Positions 24,377-33,130 of a DNA stretch of 56,048 nt are shown one piece after another. This DNA is from an uncultured Bacteroidales bacterium (lineage in GTDB: Bacteria; Bacteroidota; Bacteroidia; Bacteroidales; F082). The notes beneath the pieces were generated by a model. The model ran no database searches. It was given only the letters and a program-made list of their open reading frames with translations, and was not told where the DNA came from. The stretch's first letter is position 1. The number at the start of each line of letters is the position of its first letter. The position numbers were made by a program, and so were the translations under genes. Location: contig ONFO01000031.1 in assembly GCA_900317155.1 (NCBI GenBank), positions 1-56,048 on the forward strand, given 5' to 3'.

Positions 24377-25134
24377 TTCAACCTCCTTGTGTTAAATACC
24401 GGACCTTCCTTGCAAACACAAACATGGCCATCGACGGTGTCCTCCACGCAGCATAGACATGCGCCGAGGCCACAAGCCATCAGGTTTTCCAGCGACACTT
24501 CGCACCAAACGTCCTTTTCTGCAGCCATTTTCGCCACGGCCTTCATCATTGGCTTCGGACCACAGACATAGATTTTGTCAAAATCTTGATTCTGCCAAAC
24601 CGAGTGCATGGTAACAAAGCCTTTCTCGCCCAAAGAACCGTCTTCGGTGGTCACGAAAGTCTCGCCAAGTTGTTGGTAATCCGCCAAACGAAGCAAATCC
24701 GACTCCGTTTTACCTCCCAAAAGCAACATCGGCCGAATGTCATTTTCAACAAGAACTTTGGCAAAATAAAACAGCGGCGCGATGCCGATGCCACCACCAA
24801 CAAGCAACACTATCTCCCCTTTTTCGGGCAGGCTAAAACCATTACCCAATGGCATCACCATATTGATAACATTACCCATTTCAGCCATAGCCAAATGTCT
24901 TGTCCCTTCTCCTACCTGTTGCACTAGCAGCGTGATTTCATTGTGTTGGAAATCCACATCGTGTATAGAAATGGGACGACGAAGGTAGGTGTTGGGCGAG
25001 CCATCGACGCGCACCTGAACGAACTGTCCAGGTGCGATTTCGGGCAAAGCTTGTTCAGCACGCAACTTTAGCAATACCGAGCGACCGAAATCCTGCTTCT
25101 GAACCAGTTTGAAATCTGCAATCTGTTTTGTCAT
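24370..25134 (-). CDS. pyrK: Dihydroorotate dehydrogenase electron transfer subunit
   Basis: A 254-residue FAD/[2Fe-2S] protein that links PyrD to NAD+. The FAD site is [10 protein letters not shown], the nucleotide-binding loop is [17 protein letters not shown], and the C-terminal cluster ligands are in [21 protein letters not shown]. Start at ATG 25134 ([11 protein letters not shown]), because the longer frame to 25215 runs through a terminator hairpin and the end of the upstream gene. Confidence 0.95.
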   Translation of the reverse strand: MTKQIADFKLVQKQDFGRSVLLKLRAEQALPEIAPGQFVQVRVDGSPNTYLRRPISIHDVDFQHNEITLLVQQVGEGTRHLAMAEMGNVINMVMPLGNGFSLPEKGEIVLLVGGGIGIAPLFYFAKVLVENDIRPMLLLGGKTESDLLRLADYQQLGETFVTTEDGSLGEKGFVTMHSVWQNQDFDKIYVCGPKPMMKAVAKMAAEKDVWCEVSLENLMACGLGACLCCVEDTVDGHVCVCKEGPVFNTRRLKW

Positions 25135-25162
25135 TTTTCTGACCTTTTGATGGGACAAAATT

Positions 25163-25188
25163 ACAAAAAAAAGCCGCAGAAGCGGCTT
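25163..25188 (-). terminator. Intrinsic terminator of the DUF5606 gene
   Basis: On the reverse strand AAGCCGC pairs with GCGGCTT (25171-25177 with 25182-25188, loop of four), followed by about eight T. It ends the gene at 25216-25656, so pyrK probably has its own promoter. Confidence 0.8.
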
Positions 25189-25215
25189 CCAACAAAAAAT
25201 GCCATGAAAAAACAA

Positions 25216-25656
25216 TTACTCTTTTTCGGTAGACGTTTCTGCCTGTGCATCGGGTTGAGCCTCCTCTTCGGTGAAGTCGAGAAGATTCTTGTCCATCAGC
25301 ATCTGATACCAAGCAAACACTTTCTTCATATCCGATGGATACACAGCCTCTTCGTCATAGTCAGGCATGACAAAGGCGAATTTCTCGCGCAGTTGCTCTG
25401 GTGTAGCCTTCTTATAGTCAAAGTCCACCTTGTCGCCCATCTTCTCATGAATCATCTTGAAGACATCCTTCAGCGGACGGTCCTCGTCGGTGGAAAAAAT
25501 GGAAATCTCCTCAAGGGAGCTCATGCGGTCGTGGGCAAACGCAGGCGTGCACTTGCCGTCAATGACAGATTCAACAATAAGCCTCCCAACGGCTTGAGAT
25601 TTTACCAAATACAGTCCAGATTTACCGGATATTGAAACAATTTTACTTAAATCCAT
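25216..25656 (-). CDS. DUF5606 domain protein
   Basis: A 146-residue protein of a family common in Bacteroidales. The N-terminal part (MDLSKIVSISGKSGLYLVKSQAVGRLIVESVIDGK) looks like a small beta-barrel module, and the rest is helical with an acidic Gln/Ala/Glu tail. No catalytic residues are recognised and the function is unknown. ATG at 25656 chosen over an upstream TTG at 25662. It is separated from pyrK by a terminator. Confidence 0.82.
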   Translation of the reverse strand: MDLSKIVSISGKSGLYLVKSQAVGRLIVESVIDGKCTPAFAHDRMSSLEEISIFSTDEDRPLKDVFKMIHEKMGDKVDFDYKKATPEQLREKFAFVMPDYDEEAVYPSDMKKVFAWYQMLMDKNLLDFTEEEAQPDAQAETSTEKE

Positions 25657-25807
25657 AGTCAATGTCGTGTTTAATAATGCTCAAAAAACGGCTGCAAAAA
25701 TAGGAAAAGTTTTGAAAGCCATTTCTTTTCTCTATCAGTTTTTTATTAAATTTGCAGCAAGAAATTTAGGTAAAATACATAATAATCCACAATAAAACAT
25801 TGAAACA

Positions 25808-26128
25808 ATGGTACTTAGCAAAGAAGAATTTAAGGTTTTGGCGATGCTTTATGCGGCCAACATTGATGGAAACATCCAATCGGAAGAAGTGAAGATAATG
25901 CTTCAAAAAACCGACTTCGACACTGTGGAAAAGGTTGAAAAGCTTTTCGACAAAATGAGCGACATGGAAATCCTTGAATGTATTCGGGAAAACAAGGCAT
26001 TATACGCTTCTGCCGAAGCAGACCGAATGGACTTGATCGCAGACCTTTGCGCTATTATCGAGGCTGATGAAAAATGCACGATGATGGAAGAACAGATGGT
26101 GAAAACTATTCACAGGATGCTGGAATAG
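25808..26128 (+). CDS. TerB-like helical protein
   Basis: A 106-residue all-helical cytosolic protein. The pattern FKVLAMLYAANIDGNIQSEEVKIM and DLIADLCAIIEADEKCTMMEEQMVKTI, with two acidic 'D-G-I-x-x-E-E' style turns, fits the TerB/DjlA-N fold. Such domains are linked to metal or stress sensing, but the specific role is unknown. Stands alone; AT-rich upstream region with a possible -7 element (TAAATTTG, 25747-25754). Confidence 0.65.
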   Translation: MVLSKEEFKVLAMLYAANIDGNIQSEEVKIMLQKTDFDTVEKVEKLFDKMSDMEILECIRENKALYASAEADRMDLIADLCAIIEADEKCTMMEEQMVKTIHRMLE

Positions 26129-26210
26129 TATTCACCAATTTGACGGCTACATGAAGAAGTCTTTCCTATTATCTCTCTCCTTATCTCTCTGCTTATCGAC
26201 GAGATAGTCA

Positions 26211-27158
26211 TCAATATTCCAGCCTGATTTCGTCTACCCAAAGCACGTTGTCCAAGGCGCCAATGAAAGCCCCACTACTGCCCGAAGCAAACCACATAAT
26301 CGCATGAGTGACAGGACTATTCGGGTCGGCCCATGCTTCCTCAAGGATAATCTTTTTCTGACCTTTGCTGTTGAATGCGTACATATTCTTGTACCCTGTA
26401 ATCAAATCCATATAAGGCTTGTAATCCTTGCTTTTTCTCGCATCGCCATAGATAACCGGTATCCTGCAATCCATCACCCAACCCGAAGTTGATTTTTCAA
26501 TTTGGCACATCGCCGTACCCACACGCTTGGCATGGATGTTACCTTCAGCATCTTCCCAACGGTGTTGAAGGATGAGGATTACTTCTGCCGGGTCATACCC
26601 TTCAGTCTCGACGGCTCGGAATGTGGTGCTCCTTATCAATTTGCCCGTGTTTGGAATCTTCGCTTTATAATGAAACAATAACGCTTTAGGCCGTTTGGTG
26701 AAAGGGATGCCCCAACTCATCACGGCATAGGGATTGCTGATGGACGAAACGGGTTCCTGCATCTCTCCCCAATAAATAGAGCCTGTCGCCATCACCTTAA
26801 TATTAATGAGACCCGCCACTTTGCATGAGGCCATCTGACTGACCAATTTGGCACATCTTCCCTTCGGGCCGCGGTCAGGCATGACGTTGTTACTGGTCTT
26901 CGTCACCCCCACCACTTTGGCATAGACATTCGAGGATGACCAAATGGTGTTTTTGTATGAATAGACCAGGTTCCCTCGAATGGTATCCGTCGGACCAACC
27001 ATATACACAATCTTTTCCTTGCCGCCAATGACCTTAGATTCGGTGATATATCGCACCGCCCACTGCTCAAAGTCGCCAAAAGGAACCTTCTCATAGCGTT
27101 GGGCGGAGACCGTCAGGCAAGCCAACAGACATAATATGGTCACTTGAATTTTTGCCAT
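26211..27158 (-). CDS. Secreted PCMD-domain protein in a steroid-reduction operon
   Basis: A 315-residue protein with a signal peptide (about 1-19, ending TVSAQ) and a beta-rich body with the hallmarks of the putative carbohydrate metabolism domain (PF13201): FGDFEQW near the N-terminus, SNPYAVMSWGIPFTKRPKALLFHYKAKIP in the middle, and SSGAFIGALDNVLWVDEIRLEY at the end. It is probably surface or periplasmic, with a carbohydrate or ligand-binding fold. Start at ATG 27158; the 5' end overlaps the SDR gene by 19 bp, so it is the last gene of the operon that begins at 29958. Why a surface protein is in a reductase operon is unclear; it could bind the substrate. Confidence 0.8.
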   Translation of the reverse strand: MAKIQVTILCLLACLTVSAQRYEKVPFGDFEQWAVRYITESKVIGGKEKIVYMVGPTDTIRGNLVYSYKNTIWSSSNVYAKVVGVTKTSNNVMPDRGPKGRCAKLVSQMASCKVAGLINIKVMATGSIYWGEMQEPVSSISNPYAVMSWGIPFTKRPKALLFHYKAKIPNTGKLIRSTTFRAVETEGYDPAEVILILQHRWEDAEGNIHAKRVGTAMCQIEKSTSGWVMDCRIPVIYGDARKSKDYKPYMDLITGYKNMYAFNSKGQKKIILEEAWADPNSPVTHAIMWFASGSSGAFIGALDNVLWVDEIRLEY

Positions 27159-27955
27159 ATCTTCTTGACTAATCCGTGAGGTAATATGGCAATCAAAGGG
27201 GGAAGATAACGGTTCATTAAACCAGGCTTCACCACCCTTCTCTTTCGTATCATGCCTTTCAACGCCTTGTGCACCAACCATTGTGGCGTGCCGATCAGCC
27301 CGACTTTCACACCAAGTTTCAGCAGGTTGGGTTTCAGTCTGTAGAGTGGCGTGGCGATGGCTGCAGGACAGACCGTAGTCACACCCACACCATAGGGGCG
27401 CATCTCGAAATAGAGCGACTTGCTGAAACTCTTCAGATAAGCTTTCGTGGCTGAATAAACGGTAATGCCCGGACAAGGCAACTTGGCCGCCATCGACGAC
27501 ATATTAATAATGTATCCATAGCCGCGCTTTTTCATCTCCTCACCAAACAAGACACAAAGCTTTGTTGGAGTAAAGACATGCAATCGCATCATCGTCAAGG
27601 CCTTGGCTTCGTTTTCAGTGGTCAATTCCTCAAAGAAAAACATTCCAGCATTGTTGATAAGGATGTCGATTTGCAGGTTTTCAGATTGACAGAAAGCGAG
27701 CAATTCATCTGCTGCCGTTTCCGTCGCCAAATTCTGATAATGCGGAACAACTTGAATGTTTCGGCCTTGTTTCAGCTCCTCAGCGGCCATCCCCAGCTCT
27801 GCTTCTTGATTACTGACCAACAAAAGGTTGCATCCAATTCCTGCCAACTGACGGGCATACTCCAATCCCATGCCTGAGCTGCCGCCAGTAACTAAAGCCC
27901 AAGGCCTATACCCATGCGCTTCCTGAAACCGAATCAACCAATTTTGGATCGTCAT
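27140..27955 (-). CDS. Short-chain dehydrogenase/reductase, candidate hydroxysteroid dehydrogenase
   Basis: A 271-residue Rossmann enzyme. Cofactor motif TGGSSGMG, NNAG in DILINNAGMF, catalytic Ser in INMSSMAAK, and the YSATK active-site pair. There is no Arg directly after the GxxxGxG-associated strand that would settle NADP versus NAD. The C-terminal part is basic (KGMIRKRRVVKPGLMNRYLPP), as in 17-beta-HSD-like, membrane-associated members. It overlaps the flavin oxidoreductase by 4 bp (ATGA). Position beside a 5-alpha-reductase and an OYE enzyme suggests oxidation or reduction of a steroid 3-hydroxyl; this is an inference. Confidence 0.85.
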   Translation of the reverse strand: MTIQNWLIRFQEAHGYRPWALVTGGSSGMGLEYARQLAGIGCNLLLVSNQEAELGMAAEELKQGRNIQVVPHYQNLATETAADELLAFCQSENLQIDILINNAGMFFFEELTTENEAKALTMMRLHVFTPTKLCVLFGEEMKKRGYGYIINMSSMAAKLPCPGITVYSATKAYLKSFSKSLYFEMRPYGVGVTTVCPAAIATPLYRLKPNLLKLGVKVGLIGTPQWLVHKALKGMIRKRRVVKPGLMNRYLPPLIAILPHGLVKKIWQKFK

Positions 27956-29187
27956 CCTTTCTTTTCCGCTTTTTTGATTTCTTTTCGGATACTCTTCGGC
28001 AGTTCCTCATCGACGCAATGGTGGCACTTCATTTCCAAAGTGTACATACGCCCTATGCAATAGTTTGAGTGCTTGCATTCGCTGAGTGTCACCTCTCCAC
28101 TATGCAATTTATTGACGAAATCGGTGTCATTGATTAAGGCGCGAGCCATCTGCAGAGCCACAAACCCCGAATCCAACACTTCCTCCATTTTTTCTTTCGA
28201 AACCATACCACCCACATAAATCAACGGGAGTTTCAAGTTGGCGCGGAACACTTTGGCATCTTCCAAAAAATAGCCTTCGCTAAAAGGTACAGTAGGTATC
28301 AAAGTGCGGCCAAACAAGGCTAAACACGCCTTAAGCCACCAAAATTTCTTGGTATCCATATAAAAACGCAAGGTCTTAAGAGGCATAGCACCGCGCATCA
28401 CCTCCATCGGCGCTTTGCTGACAAAGCCTGCCGAAAGTACAAGGGCATGAACGCCCAATTTTTCCAACTCCTTGGCCACTATGATGCAATCATCCTCATC
28501 CATCCCTTTACGAAAGCCGTCGTGCATATTTACTTTGACCACCACAGCCATGTCATTGCCTGCAGTGCGCATCACCTCTTCTATGACAAGTTTCATGAAA
28601 CGCATCCTATTGTCGAGGCAACCGCCAAACTCATCATGGCGGTGGTTGGTATAAGGTGACAGAAACTGGCTGATGAGGTAACCATGTCCCGCATGGATTT
28701 CGACACAGTCAAAACCAGCCTTACGAGCCAAATTGACCGCCTTACCGAAGTCGAGGACAAGCTTGTAAATCTCAGATTTCTTGAGTTTCCGGACAAAAGT
28801 AGGTGAATATGCATTGAATCCGGCAGAAGGCCCAACTGGCATGCAGCCACAAGTGGACCGATGGGTCATGTTACCGCAGTGGCCCAACTGAATGGAAGCC
28901 TTGGCACCATAGGAGTGGACAGCATCGGTAAGTCTTTTCAATTCAGGGACGATCTCTTCACGCATCCAAAGCTGGCCATCAAAAGAAAGTCCCGACTGAC
29001 TCACTGCAGCATAGGCTACTGTCGTCATGCCTACGCCACCACGCGCGACCGCCACATGATAATTGAACAAGTCGTCGGAAGGGCGGTTACCATAAGCCAT
29101 ATTCTCAAAAGCAGCAGAGCGTATTACCCTGTTACGCAAAGTGATAGGACCAATCTCACAAGGAGTGAAAATTGTTGAGTTTTCCAT
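27952..29187 (-). CDS. Old Yellow Enzyme-type NADH:flavin oxidoreductase
   Basis: A 411-residue TIM-barrel flavoenzyme. Family features: ITLRNRVIRSAAFENMA at the N-terminus, QLGHCGN, the signature EIHAGHGYLISQFLSPYTNHRHDEFGG, and LIYVGGMVSKEKMEEVL. The C-terminal end has four Cys (C-x5-C...C-x2-C in ECKHSNYC...KCHHC), reminiscent of the iron-sulfur ligands of BaiCD/2,4-dienoyl-CoA reductases, but the downstream FAD/NAD domains of those 640-residue enzymes are missing. Candidate role: reducing a ring double bond of a 3-oxo-delta4 (or delta1/delta6) steroid. It lies 3 bp after the 5-alpha-reductase gene. Confidence 0.88.
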   Translation of the reverse strand: MENSTIFTPCEIGPITLRNRVIRSAAFENMAYGNRPSDDLFNYHVAVARGGVGMTTVAYAAVSQSGLSFDGQLWMREEIVPELKRLTDAVHSYGAKASIQLGHCGNMTHRSTCGCMPVGPSAGFNAYSPTFVRKLKKSEIYKLVLDFGKAVNLARKAGFDCVEIHAGHGYLISQFLSPYTNHRHDEFGGCLDNRMRFMKLVIEEVMRTAGNDMAVVVKVNMHDGFRKGMDEDDCIIVAKELEKLGVHALVLSAGFVSKAPMEVMRGAMPLKTLRFYMDTKKFWWLKACLALFGRTLIPTVPFSEGYFLEDAKVFRANLKLPLIYVGGMVSKEKMEEVLDSGFVALQMARALINDTDFVNKLHSGEVTLSECKHSNYCIGRMYTLEMKCHHCVDEELPKSIRKEIKKAEKKG

Positions 29188-29190
29188 AGT

Positions 29191-29958
29191 TCAATAAATA
29201 AAAGGTATGATTCTCTTTACTTTTCTCGTATCCAACTGCTCACCAAACTCATTCTGGTATTGTTTATAGATATGGTCGGCACGCGGTCCAAGGTTGGCAA
29301 ATGTCCACAAAGCGAACACCGCACCTGCCCATGACCAAGTGAGTATGGCGAAACCAATCCATTCGACAAATTCACCGAAATAATTGGCCGAAGTGACATA
29401 ACGGAACATCCCACCTTGAGGAAGGTAATGGCTGGTATCTCCCTCCTTTCGTAAATTACGGATAATGTCATCAGACTGAATATTGACATACATACCGATG
29501 ATGAATATCAAAAAGCCAATGATAAACTTCGGATTAGTCAGCCAGTCAGCCGGGTAATAGTCTTCCGGAGAGATATAAAAAATCCAACCGCCTTGCATCA
29601 AGGCATTCAGTACGTTGAATGTGACACCCATCAAAACGATGGAAAGCGGCATCATGCTATGACCACGCATACGGAACGGAAAAACAAACGAACGCTGAAT
29701 GTAGTGTAGCTCAAACAAAAACAAAAAAGCCAGGCGAACCAAATCTCCTCGGCGGTCGGAATAAAGCCACAGCAACAGCATGGTGACAAACACAGGTGAC
29801 TCCATCAGCACCCAACCGAGCTTATTGTTGACGGCTGGCCCCCACTTCTTATCGTAAAACTTACCGTAGCCTGCATCCACAAAATACAAGCTCACAAACA
29901 CTATGACGGCCACTACAGCCATGATTATCAGGAACAAATGAAAGGATTGTATCGACAT
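29191..29958 (-). CDS. Steroid 5-alpha-reductase family membrane protein
   Basis: A 255-residue integral membrane protein, the same size as animal SRD5A enzymes. Matching segments include HYIQRSFVFPFRMRG (86-100), GMYVNIQSD (155-163), YLPQGGMFRYVTSANYFGEFVEW (178-200) and the C-terminal TFANLGPRADHIYKQY...RKVKRIIPFIY. The residues that correspond, by my alignment from memory, to substrate and NADPH contacts are kept: E53, Y86, N159, D163, N192 and E196. It would reduce the delta4 bond of 3-oxosteroids to the 5-alpha form with NADPH. It is the first gene of the operon. Confidence 0.88.
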   Translation of the reverse strand: MSIQSFHLFLIIMAVVAVIVFVSLYFVDAGYGKFYDKKWGPAVNNKLGWVLMESPVFVTMLLLWLYSDRRGDLVRLAFLFLFELHYIQRSFVFPFRMRGHSMMPLSIVLMGVTFNVLNALMQGGWIFYISPEDYYPADWLTNPKFIIGFLIFIIGMYVNIQSDDIIRNLRKEGDTSHYLPQGGMFRYVTSANYFGEFVEWIGFAILTWSWAGAVFALWTFANLGPRADHIYKQYQNEFGEQLDTRKVKRIIPFIY

Positions 29959-30041
29959 TTTAGTTGAGAAATATTTTTCAAAAATAGGAAAATTTCAAGT
30001 CGCTCATCGTATTTTTCACTGAACAATCGAAAAAAATCCAT

Positions 30042-30049
30042 TATCTTTG
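30042..30049 (+). promoter_or_regulatory. -7 promoter element of zinc peptidase gene
   Basis: TATCTTTG, 28 bp before the ATG at 30078; a purine-rich AAAAGGAATT precedes the start. Confidence 0.6.
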
Positions 30050-30077
30050 CAACTTAAACATCAAGAAAAAAGGAATT

Positions 30078-30755
30078 ATGAACGTAAACTGGATTCTTAT
30101 CATTGTCATCGGCTTGGTTGGACTGCTGGTGCAATGGAAATTGAAAAGCGTATTCGCCAAATACTCGAAGGTGCTTTCGCCAGGCGGACTCACGGGGGCA
30201 CAAATCGCCCAAAAGATGCTCAACGACAATGGCATCTACGATGTACAGGTCACTTGCATAAAAGGGCAATTGACCGACCATTACGACCCTACCAAGAAGA
30301 CCGTCAATTTGAGCGAGGATGTCTATCGCTCAAACAGCGTTTCAGCCGCTGCCGTCGCCGCACACGAATGTGGTCACGCCGTGCAGCATAAAGTAGGTTA
30401 CGCACCCTTGCGTCTACGCACTGCTTTGGTGCCTGCCGTCAACATCTCATCGAAACTCTCGATGTTTGTCATCATCCTTGGAATGATTTTCATCGAAGCA
30501 TTCCCTGTTCTGTTCTGGGTAGGCATCGCGATGTTTGCGATGGTGTTCCTGTTTAGTGTAGTCACCTTGCCCGTCGAATTCAATGCCTCGAAGCGAGCTT
30601 TGGCTTGGCTACAGTCGTCCAACTCACTCAGTCAAGCAGAGCTTGGACAGGCCAAAGAAGCCTTGAGTTGGGCCGCTAGCACATACGTAGTCGCAGCCTT
30701 GTCGTCATTGGTGACACTCCTATATTATATAGGAATCGGTAACAGCCGCCGCTAA
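30078..30755 (+). CDS. Membrane zinc metallopeptidase (Zn_peptidase_2, YugP-like)
   Basis: A 225-residue inner membrane protein. An N-terminal helix (4-20) is followed by the zinc-binding motif HECGH at 96-100 and three further hydrophobic segments (about 122-140, 145-163, 203-219). The third ligand is likely the Glu in LPVEFNASKRAL. Family members are neutral zinc metallopeptidases of unknown substrate. It ends 3 bp from the convergent lipoprotein gene. Confidence 0.92.
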   Translation: MNVNWILIIVIGLVGLLVQWKLKSVFAKYSKVLSPGGLTGAQIAQKMLNDNGIYDVQVTCIKGQLTDHYDPTKKTVNLSEDVYRSNSVSAAAVAAHECGHAVQHKVGYAPLRLRTALVPAVNISSKLSMFVIILGMIFIEAFPVLFWVGIAMFAMVFLFSVVTLPVEFNASKRALAWLQSSNSLSQAELGQAKEALSWAASTYVVAALSSLVTLLYYIGIGNSRR

Positions 30756-30758
30756 TCT

Positions 30759-31118
30759 TTATCGATTATAAATATTAGAATAGATTTCCTTGATCTGGAG
30801 AGCCAGTTCCTCAGACCCACTATCTGTGACGACCTTCATGAAATCCACACGAGCCCTGTCGAAACGACTGAGGTCCTCTTGACTCATTTCGCTCTGATTC
30901 TCAAAGCAATTCTTGCTCATGGCAGTGAACTGTTCGATAGCAAGCTGCCAATCCTCAGCAGTATAATGTTTCGCACGTTTAGCTGTTTGCTTGACAAACT
31001 GTTCTGCATTGACAGCAACTTCATTCGGCTTTTCAGCCATCTGATACATGGCAGGACTCCTATGGCAACCTGAAAAAGCCATCAGGACCAATAACAAAAG
31101 AGGTAATACTTTTTTCAT
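30759..31118 (-). CDS. Small lipoprotein (DUF6565-like)
   Basis: A 119-residue protein. A signal peptide with lipobox AFSGC (Cys18) is followed by a short, helical, charged domain (AEQFVKQTAKRAKHYTAEDWQLAIEQFTAMS, LSRFDRARVDFMKVV). I recognise it as like the DUF6565 family of Bacteroidales. Function is unknown; it is periplasmic or in the outer membrane. ATG at 31118 is preferred to a GTG one codon upstream. Confidence 0.72.
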   Translation of the reverse strand: MKKVLPLLLLVLMAFSGCHRSPAMYQMAEKPNEVAVNAEQFVKQTAKRAKHYTAEDWQLAIEQFTAMSKNCFENQSEMSQEDLSRFDRARVDFMKVVTDSGSEELALQIKEIYSNIYNR

Positions 31119-31121
31119 CAC

Positions 31122-31499
31122 TTTAAAATTTGCGCAAAAATAAGCTATTTTTACAATTCAAACAGTAACAATTTATGGAAACTGATTTTTTCTTGTCCCA
31201 AAACAATCTCTTTTCCATGAAAATTCCTATTATTGCATTTCATAATCATTATTCAACTCACTTAAAAATGGGCGATTGGCAAGCAACACAAGGCAAGAGA
31301 TTAAAAACATACAACCCATTGATTTTTCATCACTTACATCTAGCGTTTACTTCCTCTACCTCATTGATGACATAGGGCTCCAAGTCACCTAAAAAGCAGT
31401 TGTTGCAAAATAAAAACATCGCTATTTGATAATACAATCGAAAAAATATCGTAATTTAGCAAACCGAAATTTGAATCATTAACAGATAAAACATTAAAA
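31122..31499. other. AT-rich intergenic region without a recognisable gene
   Basis: 378 bp between the lipoprotein and PepD. One 66-codon open frame exists here, but its protein has no recognisable domain and an unlikely composition. I see no tRNA, riboswitch or strong hairpin. The last 70 bases are very A-rich and include TAATTTAG, a weak -7-like match for PepD. Confidence 0.6.
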
Positions 31500-32969
31500 A
31501 TGAGCACTATCAAAGATTTAGAGCCGAATGGCGTGTGGAGAAACTTCTATAGTCTCACCCAAATTCCACGCCCTTCGAAGAAAGAAGCCAAAGTAATTGC
31601 CTTCATGAAGCAGTGGGGCGAAGAACACGGCCTTGAAACTATCGTCGACGACTGCGGCAACGTCATCATGCGCAAGCCCGCCACTCCTGGCATGGAGAAC
31701 CGCAAGGGTGTCATCCTACAAGCCCATTTGGACATGGTTCCGCAAAAGAATGCCGACAAGGTACACGATTTCGAGAACGACCCGATTGAAACCCACATCG
31801 AAAACGGCTGGGTAAAAGCCAACGGTACTACCCTCGGCGCCGATGATGGCCTGGGTGCCGCCGCCGCCATGGCAGTCCTCGAAGCGACCGACCTGCAACA
31901 TGGTCCCATTGAGGCACTCTTCACCATCGATGAAGAGACGGGTATGACAGGTGCCAACAAGCTCCAACCAGGCGTGCTGAAAGGCGACATCCTGATGAAC
32001 ATGGACTCTGAAACCGAAGGCGAACTCTACGTGGGTTGTGCCGGTGGTGTCGACAACATCGGGACCTGGACACCTACGTTTGAAGCCGTCCCCGCTGGCA
32101 TGAAAGCTTTCCGCCTCTTTGTGAAAGGTTTGAAAGGTGGCCATTCGGGCATGGACATTAATCTCGGTCGCGCCAATGCCAACAAGGTGCTGAACACCAT
32201 GCTACTGATGGCAGCCGAAAAATATGGTATGCGCCTTGCCTGCATCGACGGAGGTAGCCTTCGCAATGCCATCCCAAGAGAAGCCGAAGCCATCGTGGTC
32301 GTGCCTGCCGATAAGGAAGAAGAGTTCAAGATGTTTGCTGCTGAATATGAGGGCATCTGCAAGGAAGAGTTCGCTGAAGTCGAGCCTGAATTGGCCATCC
32401 TCTGCGAAGCAGCTGAAATGCCCAAGCAAGTCATTGACGTGAAGACGCAAGACAACATGTTTTGCGCTATCGCCCGCTATCCCAACGGTGTCATCGCCAT
32501 GTCGGAAGACTTTGAAGGCACCACCGAGACCTCAAGCAACTTGGCCACCATTAAGATGGAAAATGGCAAGATCACTACCGCATCGCTGACCCGCAGCCTC
32601 GTCGACGCCGCCAAAGACAAGCTGGCAGAGCAAATCCGCAAGAACCTCACCGACAACGGTGCAGAGGCCTACTCCACCGGTGACTATCCCGGCTGGAAGC
32701 CTAACATCAACTCCACCATCCTCAACCTGATGAAGAAAGTCTATCTTGAAAAGTTTGGCAAAGAGCCTAAGGTGATGGTCATCCATGCCGGTCTGGAATG
32801 CGGCATCCTCGGATCGAAGTATCCGCATTGGGACATGGTGAGCTTTGGTCCCACCTTAGTGCACCCGCATTCACCCGATGAAGCCCTACTCATCGAGAGC
32901 GTACAGCCTTTCTGGGACTTTCTCGTTGAGACCTTGAGAAATATCCCTGAAAAAGAAGTTGTTGCATAA
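31500..32969 (+). CDS. pepD: Aminoacyl-histidine dipeptidase (Xaa-His dipeptidase)
   Basis: A 489-residue cytosolic M20 metallopeptidase that splits dipeptides with C-terminal His (carnosine-type). Di-metal site: H76-x-D78 in LQAHLDMVPQ, D115 in LGADDGLG, E145-E146 in FTIDEETGMTG, a ligand in MNMDSETEG, and a C-terminal His in PTLVHPHSPDE. The lid domain has GGHSGMDINLGRANAN. Full length. It is followed by a very clear terminator. Confidence 0.95.
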   Translation: MSTIKDLEPNGVWRNFYSLTQIPRPSKKEAKVIAFMKQWGEEHGLETIVDDCGNVIMRKPATPGMENRKGVILQAHLDMVPQKNADKVHDFENDPIETHIENGWVKANGTTLGADDGLGAAAAMAVLEATDLQHGPIEALFTIDEETGMTGANKLQPGVLKGDILMNMDSETEGELYVGCAGGVDNIGTWTPTFEAVPAGMKAFRLFVKGLKGGHSGMDINLGRANANKVLNTMLLMAAEKYGMRLACIDGGSLRNAIPREAEAIVVVPADKEEEFKMFAAEYEGICKEEFAEVEPELAILCEAAEMPKQVIDVKTQDNMFCAIARYPNGVIAMSEDFEGTTETSSNLATIKMENGKITTASLTRSLVDAAKDKLAEQIRKNLTDNGAEAYSTGDYPGWKPNINSTILNLMKKVYLEKFGKEPKVMVIHAGLECGILGSKYPHWDMVSFGPTLVHPHSPDEALLIESVQPFWDFLVETLRNIPEKEVVA

Positions 32970-32990
32970 GTAATTTATAATCAACAATTT

Positions 32991-33034
32991 GAAGAAGGCA
33001 AAATCGAATTTGGTTTTGTCTTCTTCATTTTTTT
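32991..33034 (+). terminator. Intrinsic terminator after pepD
   Basis: GAAGAAGGCAAAA at 32991-33003 pairs with GTTTTGTCTTCTTC (33013-33026, one G-U pair), followed by ATTTTTTTC. Confidence 0.88.
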
Positions 33035-33067
33035 CAAGAAAAATGTTGGGGGTAAAGAAATAATTTG

Positions 33068-33075
33068 TACTTTTG
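33068..33075 (+). promoter_or_regulatory. -7 promoter element of rpmH
   Basis: TACTTTTG, giving a leader of about 50 bases before the ATG at 33131, with AGATAGAGAG next to the start. Confidence 0.65.
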
Positions 33076-33130
33076 CAGCCCGATTCAAAAGGGATTTTAG
33101 CGAAAAATAACAAATAAATAAGATAGAGAG

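Noticed and set aside
27159-27476. N-terminal extension of the PCMD protein
   Set aside because: It lies fully inside the SDR gene, and the downstream ATG at 27158 begins a clear signal peptide.
30840-30870. Third copy of the REP-like sequence (contains GTCGAA near GAGGTCC)
   Set aside because: Only short segments match and their order and spacing differ from the two good copies.
31175-31375. A 66-codon frame in the gap before pepD
   Set aside because: No domain, no promoter or ribosome-binding site of note, and an unlikely composition; treated as non-coding.
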